Assembly: GCA_937900465.1 (NCBI GenBank)
Contig: CALCEJ010000106.1
Location: 1 to 10,824 of the forward strand
Reading direction: 5' to 3'
DNA from: an uncultured Bacteroidales bacterium
GTDB taxonomy: Bacteria; Bacteroidota; Bacteroidia; Bacteroidales; UBA932
Length of the DNA: 10,824 nucleotides
The stretch's first letter is position 1; the number at the start of each line of letters is the position of its first letter. The notes under the pieces were generated by a model. It ran no database searches. It was not told the DNA's origin and saw nothing but the letters and a program-made list of their open reading frames with translations. Both the position numbers and the translations under genes were made by a program. This document shows positions 1 to 5,293 of the stretch, piece by piece.

Positions 1-271
1 GCAGATAAAGCGTCATCTGGGGCATCAGGACGGAGGGAAATAGTGAATCAAAGTACATGAACATCCGTTGCGCAGAACTCATTTCGGGATGCGCGTAGCC
101 GATCATCTCCGCCAGACCGAAACCGGCGTACACGAGGGCCTTCTCAATATTCGTAAGATTACCGTCCTTAAGGACATAGTAGAAACGGAGGACAATCCTT
201 GTCGCTTCGCGTCCGGCAATCTTTGAGTAATCGAGAATCTTGTCCCAAGCGTTTTTGATGGGCTCTTTCAT
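1..271 (-). CDS. Unrecognised protein, 5' part only (runs off the left edge)
   Basis: An open frame starts at the ATG at 271-269 and stays open for 90 codons to the left edge, so the C-terminus is missing. The start lies only 3 bp after the stop of the flavin reductase-like gene, which suggests co-transcription and probably translational coupling. The protein begins MKEPIKNAWDKILDYSKIAG and has a likely amphipathic or membrane-seeking stretch at about residues 25-55 (containing RFYYVLKDG and EKALVYAGFGLAEM). The YYVLKDG...EKALVYAG stretch recalls the first helices of YkvA/DUF1232 membrane proteins. However, the proline/aspartate motif that normally follows in that family (LIPD-like) is not seen; the sequence goes on with a methionine-rich segment instead. 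I do not assign a function. That it is coding is fairly likely; the family link is weak. Confidence 0.65.
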   Translation of the reverse strand, partial: MKEPIKNAWDKILDYSKIAGREATRIVLRFYYVLKDGNLTNIEKALVYAGFGLAEMIGYAHPEMSSAQRMFMYFDSLFPSVLMPQMTLYL

Positions 272-274
272 TAA

Positions 275-1204
275 TTATGATTTTTTACTTTTCTTCTCCT
301 TCGAACGCTTGTCCTGAATCTCCTTCAGCTGCGGGACGTCGATGAGGGTCCAGCCCTCCGCGCGGGCGTAGTCGACCATCTGAGTGAGGGCTGCTTTGAG
401 GAAGACGCGGGGGATTTTCACGCAGAGGCGGCAGGCGTCGTCCGTGAACTTGATCTTGTCGTCAATGCGGTTTGCAGCGAAGATGACGTTTTCGAGGTTG
501 GTTTCCTTGCCTTCCGGGATGGGCTCCTTACGGGGGCGACGGAACCGGGTGTACCAGAAGTATGTGCTGTCGCGGTAGCCGTAGTCCACGGGGACCTTGG
601 GAAAGGAACCGGCCTTGACTCCGCCGATGATTGCGTTGTAGTACTTTTCCTTCATCAGTATCTTGTCGATCTTCAGGATGAAGTGACAGCCGAACTTCGA
701 GGTAATGCCGTTGAAATTGCGATAAGGCCCATCCACTCCTTCCAGCTGCCCTACCTTTGCGCGGTCTTCGAATGCATTCTCGAGCGAGTCGTCCCACGTG
801 CACTCGAATACCTGGAAGGCTTTTTTCACCACCATCGGCCTGTCGCCTTCCGCCTGTCCTTTTTCGAGTTCGAACTTGCACTTTTCCATCTTTTCCTTTG
901 ACGTCTCTCCGGGGAAGCCCAACTTCACGATAGAAGCGAAATCCTTTGGGGCGTCCTCAAGGAAGTTGATGGCACATTTTCCCGTGCGGAGAATGTTCTG
1001 GGCCGTATTGCTGGAGTTACGGCACTCCAGGATCATCGCATAATAATCCTTCCCGGCGATGTAGTAGGGGAAGCAGAGAGAATACGCGCCCATAGTGGTA
1101 TTCCCTTCCTCATCCAGCGTGGAGATAAGGAGCGTAGGCATCGGGAAGAACGCACTTGTCTGGTAGAAATTATCTACGATTCGAAGATCTTTAAATGAAC
1201 TCAT
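275..1204 (-). CDS. Flavin reductase-like FMN-binding protein with a C-terminal extension
   Basis: This 309-residue protein looks like a member of the flavin reductase-like / flavoredoxin (split-barrel FMN-binding) family, cytoplasmic, probably binding FMN and moving electrons with NAD(P)H or a protein partner; the true substrate is unknown. Residues about 15-190 carry the family pattern: a first strand pair (PMPTLLISTLDEEGNTTMGAYS, about 21-42), a CRNSSNTAQNILRTGKCAINF segment at 61-81 typical of the flavin-phosphate side, and a conserved later strand around 185-200. The region 250-297 (DDACRLC..IP..FL...ALTQMVDYARAEGW) is an added helical domain that resembles the small PCP_red-type helical domain. 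The tail is lysine/serine-rich. The ATG at 1204 follows a good -7 promoter match by about 24 bp. Family call is confident; the extension is an inference from pattern. Confidence 0.83.
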   Translation of the reverse strand: MSSFKDLRIVDNFYQTSAFFPMPTLLISTLDEEGNTTMGAYSLCFPYYIAGKDYYAMILECRNSSNTAQNILRTGKCAINFLEDAPKDFASIVKLGFPGETSKEKMEKCKFELEKGQAEGDRPMVVKKAFQVFECTWDDSLENAFEDRAKVGQLEGVDGPYRNFNGITSKFGCHFILKIDKILMKEKYYNAIIGGVKAGSFPKVPVDYGYRDSTYFWYTRFRRPRKEPIPEGKETNLENVIFAANRIDDKIKFTDDACRLCVKIPRVFLKAALTQMVDYARAEGWTLIDVPQLKEIQDKRSKEKKSKKS

Positions 1205-1227
1205 ATAGCCGTTTCAGTATTATGGGT

Positions 1228-1235
1228 CAAAGATA
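1228..1235 (-). promoter_or_regulatory. Candidate Bacteroidota -7 promoter element for the flavin reductase-like gene
   Basis: On the minus strand this reads TATCTTTG, an exact match to the Bacteroidota sigma-ABfr -7 consensus TAnnTTTG. It would place transcription start near 1224 and give a leader of about 20 nt before the ATG at 1204. A clear -33 TTTG at the usual spacing is not seen; that position falls in the end of the first 22-bp repeat unit. The region between the element and the repeats is A/T-rich, as expected for a promoter. Confidence 0.55.
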
Positions 1236-1251
1236 ATCATTTAATTTGCAA

Positions 1252-1317
1252 CTGGCCCATTTTTGGGGAAGGTCGAGCCCATTTTTGGGGAAGGTGCCGG
1301 CTGGTTTTGGGGAAGGT
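1252..1317 (-). repeat. Three tandem 22-bp repeats (iteron-like) upstream of the flavin reductase-like promoter
   Basis: Units are 1252-1273, 1274-1295 and 1296-1317. The first two share the exact 19-mer GCCCATTTTTGGGGAAGGT (1255-1273 and 1277-1295) and differ at 2 of 22 positions; the third keeps TTTTGGGGAAGGT but diverges in its left half. The 22-bp step is close to two helical turns, so the units face the same side of the DNA. The array ends about 16 bp upstream of the -7 element, so it could be an operator for a regulator of the flavin reductase-like gene, or just part of a repeat family. Confidence 0.8.
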
Positions 1318-1334
1318 TGGAAAACAGGGCCGGG

Positions 1335-1489
1335 ACCTTCCCCGGGGAAAATGGGCCTGAGGCGGCTGAGATGGGGTTCTCATGGGGAAGGTCCCCCGTG
1401 TAAAATCCAACCTTCCCCAAAAATCACCGGAACCTTCCCCATTACGGAGGGCGACGGAGGATTCCCCAAAACCAGTCGGGACCTTCCCC
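1335..1489. repeat. Dispersed and inverted copies of the GGGGAAGGT core
   Basis: Besides the three copies in the 22-bp array, the 9-mer GGGGAAGGT occurs at 1384-1392 on the plus strand and as ACCTTCCCC at 1335-1343, 1410-1418, 1432-1440 and 1481-1489. The copies at 1384 and 1410 form a perfect 9-bp stem with a 17-nt loop. The copies at 1410 and 1432 are again 22 bp apart. The copies at 1432 and 1481 head a 28-bp exact direct repeat that runs into the 10-bp units. The set reads as a local duplication and inversion of one short motif. Confidence 0.75.
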
Positions 1490-1490
1490 A

Positions 1491-1550
1491 TTACGGAGGG
1501 CGACGGAGAGCGACGGAAGGCGACGGAAGGCAACGGAAGGCTACGGAGGA
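1491..1550. repeat. 10-bp minisatellite, six tandem units, next to the truA stop
   Basis: Six in-register decamers lie at 1491-1500, 1501-1510, 1511-1520, 1521-1530, 1531-1540 and 1541-1550, with the pattern NNACGGARGG (for example CGACGGAAGG twice in a row). Two more units sit at 1442-1451 and 1452-1461, separated from the main array by one GGGGAAGGT-type element. The array stops 5 bp before the truA stop codon complement at 1556-1558. It is probably in the 3' untranslated part of the truA transcript. Confidence 0.8.
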
Positions 1551-1555
1551 TTCCG

Positions 1556-2344
1556 TCAATACAACACTTTCGAAAGGAACAGGGCGTGGCCGGGGACGGA
1601 TTCGCCGGCCTCGCTGCGGGTCCCGGAGGCAAGGAGCTCCCCAACGGACTCCACCGTGCGCTTACCCCGCCCGACTTCTATAAGCGTCCCTACAACGGCC
1701 CTTACCATATTCCGAAGGAACCGGTCCGCGCTTATCCTGAAGTACCAGTAGAGCGCATCTTCCCTTGCCCCCTGGACAGACGACCCCATCACCGCGATAT
1801 GCGACGGAACATACGGGGCCCAGAAGGCTTCAAACACCTCGCAAATGGACGTCTTGTTTGAGCCGCCGGTCTTTTCGAAGCAGGAGAAGTCGCGGCGCCC
1901 GGGAAGGAGGGCGGCAGCGCGGTTCATCGCGTCGAAATCGAGGTCAGGATATCCGCAGAGCCAGGACCAGGAGTCCACGAAGGGGTCCTTCGTACGGTGA
2001 ATGAAGTAAGTATATTCCCGGCGGACGGCGTCAAAGCGCGCGTGAAAAGAATCATCCGCCGGAAACACCCCGTGAATCACGATTTCGCGGGGCAAAATGG
2101 CATTTAATTTGTAGCAAAAATCCTTCTGCGACAGAGGCAGGACAAAGGGGATGTCGAAATGGGCTATATAGCCGCTGGCATTGACTCCGGTGTCCGTCCT
2201 TCCGGCCCCGGCAACGGGGACAGGGACCTTCAGGAGGGTAGTGAGAGCCCCCTCCAGAGTCTCCTGAACGGTAGGACTGCCGGGCTGGACCTGCCAGCCT
2301 GAGAAGCGGGAGCCGTCGTAAGAAAGTGTGAGCCTGTAGCGCAT
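1556..2344 (-). CDS. truA: tRNA pseudouridine(38-40) synthase TruA
   Basis: TruA converts uridines 38, 39 and 40 in the anticodon stem-loop of many tRNAs to pseudouridine, in the cytoplasm, without cofactor. The 262-residue protein is full length for the family. It opens with MRYRLTLSYDGSRFSGWQVQ, the usual TruA N-terminus, and holds the catalytic aspartate at D51 in GAGRTDTGVNA, the conserved tyrosine at Y111 (RREYTYF), and the late RFLRNMVRAVVGTLIEVGRG motif at about 208-227. Residues about 176-197 look like a short insertion compared with the Bacteroides proteins I remember. The start at 2344 is fixed by the family N-terminus. It is divergent from moxR with only 24 bp between the two start codons. 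Downstream lies the repeat region; no good terminator is seen. Confidence 0.97.
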   Translation of the reverse strand: MRYRLTLSYDGSRFSGWQVQPGSPTVQETLEGALTTLLKVPVPVAGAGRTDTGVNASGYIAHFDIPFVLPLSQKDFCYKLNAILPREIVIHGVFPADDSFHARFDAVRREYTYFIHRTKDPFVDSWSWLCGYPDLDFDAMNRAAALLPGRRDFSCFEKTGGSNKTSICEVFEAFWAPYVPSHIAVMGSSVQGAREDALYWYFRISADRFLRNMVRAVVGTLIEVGRGKRTVESVGELLASGTRSEAGESVPGHALFLSKVLY

Positions 2345-2351
2345 ACGGATG

Positions 2352-2359
2352 CAAAATTA
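2352..2359 (-). promoter_or_regulatory. Candidate -7 promoter element for truA (near-leaderless)
   Basis: The minus strand reads TAATTTTG, an exact TAnnTTTG match. If used, transcription would start only a few bases before the truA ATG at 2344, giving an almost leaderless message. No TTTG at the proper -33 distance is seen. It is in an A/T-rich 24-bp gap that must also serve as the translation start region of moxR, so the match could be chance. Confidence 0.3.
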
Positions 2360-2368
2360 AAAAAATAT

Positions 2369-3361
2369 ATGGAAAGCGTAAACATCAAAGAGCTAAACGA
2401 AAAAATCCAGAAGGAGAGCGCGTTCGTGGATCTTCTGACGCTGGAGATGGGTAAAGTCATCGTGGGCCAGAAAGCCCTTGTGGATAATCTCCTTATCGGA
2501 CTCCTCTCCGGAGGACATATCCTCCTGGAAGGCGTCCCGGGCCTTGCAAAAACTCTCGCAATCAACACTCTCGCCCAGGCAATAGACGCTAAATTCAACA
2601 GGATCCAGTTCACCCCGGACCTCCTCCCTGCAGACGTAGTGGGAACCCTCATCTACTCCCAGAAGAAGGAAGACTTCGAGGTCCACAAGGGTCCCGTTTT
2701 CGCGAATTTCGTACTGGCCGATGAAATCAACCGTTCTCCCGCAAAGGTGCAGTCAGCCCTTCTGGAAGCTATGCAGGAACATCAGGTCACGATAGGCGAC
2801 AAGACCTATCCCCTCCCTGATCCTTTCCTCGTGATGGCGACCCAGAACCCTATCGAGCAGGAAGGCACATATCCCCTCCCGGAGGCCCAGGTGGACCGTT
2901 TTATGCTGAAAGTCGTCGTCTCCTATCCCAAGAAAGAGGAGGAGAAGCTCATCATCCGGATGAACAATTCCGGCGAGTTCCCGAAGGCAAACGCCGTCGT
3001 CACTCCCGCAGACATCCTCCGCGCAAGGGAAATCGTCCGCGAAGTCTATATGGACGAGAAAATCGAAAGGTACATAGTCGATATCGTCTATGCGACCAGG
3101 ACTCCGGAGGAATATGGGCTCAAAGACCTCAAGAACCTCATAAGCTACGGCGCTTCGCCCCGTGCCAGCATCTCCCTCGCCCAGGCGGCGAAGGCCTATG
3201 CGTTCATCAAGAGGCGCGGCTACGTCATCCCCGAGGATGTCAGGGCCGTATGCCCGGAGGTAATGCGTCACCGCATAGGCCTCACGTACGAGGCTGAGGC
3301 GGAGAACGTCACCACCGAAAAGATTATCGAGAACGTCATCAACGCAGTAATGGTTCCTTAG
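2369..3361 (+). CDS. moxR: MoxR-family AAA+ ATPase
   Basis: A 330-residue cytoplasmic AAA+ ATPase of the MoxR/RavA/YehL clade, thought to act as a chaperone-like motor that remodels or helps assemble VWA-domain partners. All key motifs are present: Walker A GVPGLAKT at 55-62, Walker B FVLADE at 114-119 followed by INRSP, sensor 1 ATQN at 157-160, the VDRF motif at 175-178 and sensor 2 GASPRAS at 261-267, then the helical lid domain to the C-terminus. Length is normal. The start ATG at 2369 is preceded by an A-rich tract (AAAATTAAAAAAATAT) rather than a Shine-Dalgarno sequence, as is common in Bacteroidota. It is the first gene of the Bat operon and ends 2 bp before the DUF58 gene. No promoter could be picked out; it must overlap the truA 5' end. 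Confidence 0.96.
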   Translation: MESVNIKELNEKIQKESAFVDLLTLEMGKVIVGQKALVDNLLIGLLSGGHILLEGVPGLAKTLAINTLAQAIDAKFNRIQFTPDLLPADVVGTLIYSQKKEDFEVHKGPVFANFVLADEINRSPAKVQSALLEAMQEHQVTIGDKTYPLPDPFLVMATQNPIEQEGTYPLPEAQVDRFMLKVVVSYPKKEEEKLIIRMNNSGEFPKANAVVTPADILRAREIVREVYMDEKIERYIVDIVYATRTPEEYGLKDLKNLISYGASPRASISLAQAAKAYAFIKRRGYVIPEDVRAVCPEVMRHRIGLTYEAEAENVTTEKIIENVINAVMVP

Positions 3362-3363
3362 TA

Positions 3364-4311
3364 ATGCCACGTCTTTCACAGGAAGAGCTGCTCAAGAAAA
3401 TCCGGAAGATAGAGATCCGGACAAGGTCCCTGTCCCACCAGATTTTCGCCGGTGAATACCATTCCGCCTTCAAGGGAAGGGGAATGGCTTTCAGCGAAGT
3501 GCGCGAATACCGTTGGGGCGACGACGTAAGGTCCATGGACTGGAACGTCACCGCAAGGATGAGCGCCCCTTACGTGAAGATATTCGAGGAGGAAAGGGAA
3601 CTTACGGTGATGCTTATGGTGGACATAAGCCGGTCGGGCCTGTTCGGGACGGCGGCAAGGACAAAGCGTGACGCAATCGCGGAAATCGCCGCAGTCCTCG
3701 CTTTCTCCGCCATCATCAACAACGATAAGGTAGGAGCCCTGCTGTTCACGGACAAGGTTGAACTTTTCATCCCCCCGGCAAAGGGCCGCAGCCATCTCCT
3801 CCACATCATCCGGGAGATTCTGGAATTCGAACCCGCACCTTCAGCTCAGAAAACTTCTTCGCACTTCCTTCGTCACCCCTCACACGCTACGGAAGGCCGG
3901 GGGACGGACATCAGCGGAGCGCTCCGCTTCCTTACAGGGGCCATCAAGAAGCGCTGCAACGTGTTCCTGCTGTCAGATTTGATGGACACGGACGATGAGG
4001 GAAATCCGGCCTATGAAGAGGCCTTGAAGGTCGCCGTAGGGAAACACGACATCTCCGTAATCCGCGTATATGACCGGAGGGAAAGGTCCATCCCGGACGT
4101 AGGGATAGTCCATATCAAGGACAGCGAAACCGGGAAGGGAGAATGGGTTGACACAGGCTCCAGAAAGGTCCGGAGTGCCTATGAGAACTGGATGAGGAAT
4201 TCAGAGGAAGCCAGCGGGAAACTGCTCCTGAGGCATAACGTGGACAAGGTTGACATTGCAACCGACGAGGATTACGTCCTCGGACTCAAAACCCTTTTCC
4301 GGAGGAGGTAA
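3364..4311 (+). CDS. DUF58 protein with a VWA-like MIDAS domain
   Basis: A 315-residue soluble DUF58 protein, the usual partner of MoxR ATPases; probably a cytoplasmic adaptor or client with a metal-binding VWA-like fold. The DUF58 signature is clear at about 29-80 (AGEYHSAFKGRGMAFSEVRE, then YRWGDDVRSMDWNVTAR and the EEERELTVML strand). A MIDAS-type DISRS lies at 87-91, with the matching threonine T181 in GRGTDISGAL and D205 in FLLSDLMD. No signal peptide or membrane segment is seen. Residues about 160-178 form an extra loop before GTDI, longer than I expect for the family. It starts 2 bp after the moxR stop and ends with codons for RRR that form a GGAGGAGG sequence serving the next gene. 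Call is firm; molecular role is by analogy. Confidence 0.94.
   Translation: MPRLSQEELLKKIRKIEIRTRSLSHQIFAGEYHSAFKGRGMAFSEVREYRWGDDVRSMDWNVTARMSAPYVKIFEEERELTVMLMVDISRSGLFGTAARTKRDAIAEIAAVLAFSAIINNDKVGALLFTDKVELFIPPAKGRSHLLHIIREILEFEPAPSAQKTSSHFLRHPSHATEGRGTDISGALRFLTGAIKKRCNVFLLSDLMDTDDEGNPAYEEALKVAVGKHDISVIRVYDRRERSIPDVGIVHIKDSETGKGEWVDTGSRKVRSAYENWMRNSEEASGKLLLRHNVDKVDIATDEDYVLGLKTLFRRR
4301..4308 (+). promoter_or_regulatory. Shine-Dalgarno-like sequence before the gene at 4316
   Basis: GGAGGAGG ends 7 nt before the ATG at 4316. It supports that start over an upstream in-frame one at 4250, which would lie deep inside the DUF58 gene and hide the signal peptide. It overlaps the last codons of DUF58, so part of the match may be due to coding for arginines. 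Confidence 0.6.
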
Positions 4312-4315
4312 GATT

Positions 4316-5293
4316 ATGAGAAAGAAGATTTTAGTGATAGCGGCATTTCTCACGGGGCTGGCGGTAACGCTTTCCGCCGACGTGATCCCGAAAGGAGAAA
4401 CCCACATCCGCCAGCTTACGAAAAGGGATTCCATCCTGATTGCGGACCGCCTCGCATACGGCTTTACGTTGACTGAGGTTCCGGATTCGGAAAAGGTCGC
4501 GCTCCCCGTGCTGGAGGGAGACCTTGGAGAGAATCTCCTGATGCTCCCCGGATGGCAGGTGGACACCCTGAAGACCTACAAGGCCCGCCGGGACGCCCCG
4601 GTAAGGAGGGATATCCGCGCAGAGATACTTCTCCAGGCCTTCGACAGCGGCACATACCGCCTCCCTCCCCTTTCTGCGGCAAGAATCCGCGGCGAAGTGA
4701 TTGACACGCTGGTATTCGTTCCCAGCACAATCCGCGTCGAAACTATGCCCATTGACACTGCAACCTTCGTAATGAACGATATCAAAGGCCAGATGACCAT
4801 CCCCGTCACATTCAGGGAGATCGCCCCCTGGCTCTTCGGAGGCCTCGTTCTCGCAGCCCTTGTAGCCCTTGCGGTTATCCTGATTGTAAGGCACAGGCGT
4901 AAAACAGCGCCGAAGGAGGAGGAACCGGCCCATATCGTCGCCCTCCGGAAGCTCGACGCTTACCGGGGAGACAAGTTCTGGGAACCCGAAAAACAGAAAT
5001 TGTTCTACAGCGGCGTCACTGACGCGCTCCGGGAATACATCCTGGCCCGCTTCGGCGTATCCGCCCTGGAGATGACTACGGCGGAGATTTTCAAGGAACT
5101 CGAAGGGAAAGAGGGCATTCCGGAGGAGCTGAGGGGCGAGCTTAAGGACCTCTTCGAGAGGGCTGACTACGTGAAGTTCGCAAAGTTCACGGCAACCCGC
5201 GAGGAGAATGCGTCAGTACTCCCCCTTGCGGTGAATTTCGTGACATCGACATATCAGGCCGAGGTGGAAAAGGAGGTGGACGATGTTCTTTGA
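4316..5293 (+). CDS. Bat-operon exported single-TM protein with BatD-like cytoplasmic tail
   Basis: A 325-residue protein of unknown function found between DUF58 and batA. It has a signal peptide (MRKKILVIAAFLTGLAVTLS, about 1-21), a periplasmic beta-rich domain at about 25-165 that starts with a RDSILIADRLAYGFTL-type strand pattern, one membrane segment at about 171-192 followed by RHRRK, and a cytoplasmic helical domain at about 203-312. The tail motif LFYSGVTDALREYILARFGVSA...TTAEIF closely parallels AFYEELHRALVGFVSDKLGMDM...TKENIE in the BatD part of the last gene, so the two look like paralogous architectures. It may be the equivalent of DUF4381-type proteins of other MoxR operons. The start is chosen by the signal peptide, the 4-bp gap and the SD. 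It overlaps batA by 11 bp. Confidence 0.88.
   Translation: MRKKILVIAAFLTGLAVTLSADVIPKGETHIRQLTKRDSILIADRLAYGFTLTEVPDSEKVALPVLEGDLGENLLMLPGWQVDTLKTYKARRDAPVRRDIRAEILLQAFDSGTYRLPPLSAARIRGEVIDTLVFVPSTIRVETMPIDTATFVMNDIKGQMTIPVTFREIAPWLFGGLVLAALVALAVILIVRHRRKTAPKEEEPAHIVALRKLDAYRGDKFWEPEKQKLFYSGVTDALREYILARFGVSALEMTTAEIFKELEGKEGIPEELRGELKDLFERADYVKFAKFTATREENASVLPLAVNFVTSTYQAEVEKEVDDVL
5270..5277 (+). promoter_or_regulatory. Shine-Dalgarno-like sequence before batA
   Basis: AAGGAGGT lies 5 nt before the batA ATG at 5283 and inside the end of the preceding gene, which overlaps batA by 11 bp. It is a near-perfect anti-SD match, unusual for Bacteroidota, and fits translation by re-initiation or coupling. 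Confidence 0.6.

Larger units (their letters stand above)
1205..1555. other. Non-coding, repeat-dense intergenic region between truA and the flavin reductase-like gene
   Basis: These 351 bp hold no convincing gene. The left 45 bp are A/T-rich and carry the promoter of the flavin reductase-like gene. The rest is G/C-rich and made mostly of short repeats: three tandem 22-bp units (1252-1317), eight copies in all of GGGGAAGGT or its complement, an 18-bp inverted repeat with one mismatch (1297-1314 against 1462-1479), a perfect 12-bp palindrome TTCCCCGGGGAA (1338-1349), a 28-bp exact direct repeat (1432-1459 and 1481-1508), and a 10-bp tandem array (1491-1550) ending 5 bp before the truA stop codon. 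Open frames cross the region on both strands but they simply translate the repeats. Confidence 0.85.

Noticed and set aside
1252..1489. Possible CRISPR array
   Set aside because: The repeats are 9-22 bp, directly abutting or at irregular spacing and in both orientations, with no unique spacers of constant length and no cas genes.
1237..1861. Open frames on both strands through the repeat region (1237-1644 minus; 1246-1683 and 1382-1861 plus)
   Set aside because: They are translations of GGGGAAGGT and ACGGARGG repeats, are low in complexity, and run into truA on the other strand or frame. No start context or family pattern is seen.
4250..4315. Earlier in-frame start for the protein at 4316
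   Set aside because: It would overlap DUF58 by 62 bp and bury a clear signal peptide; the 4316 ATG has a GGAGGAGG upstream.
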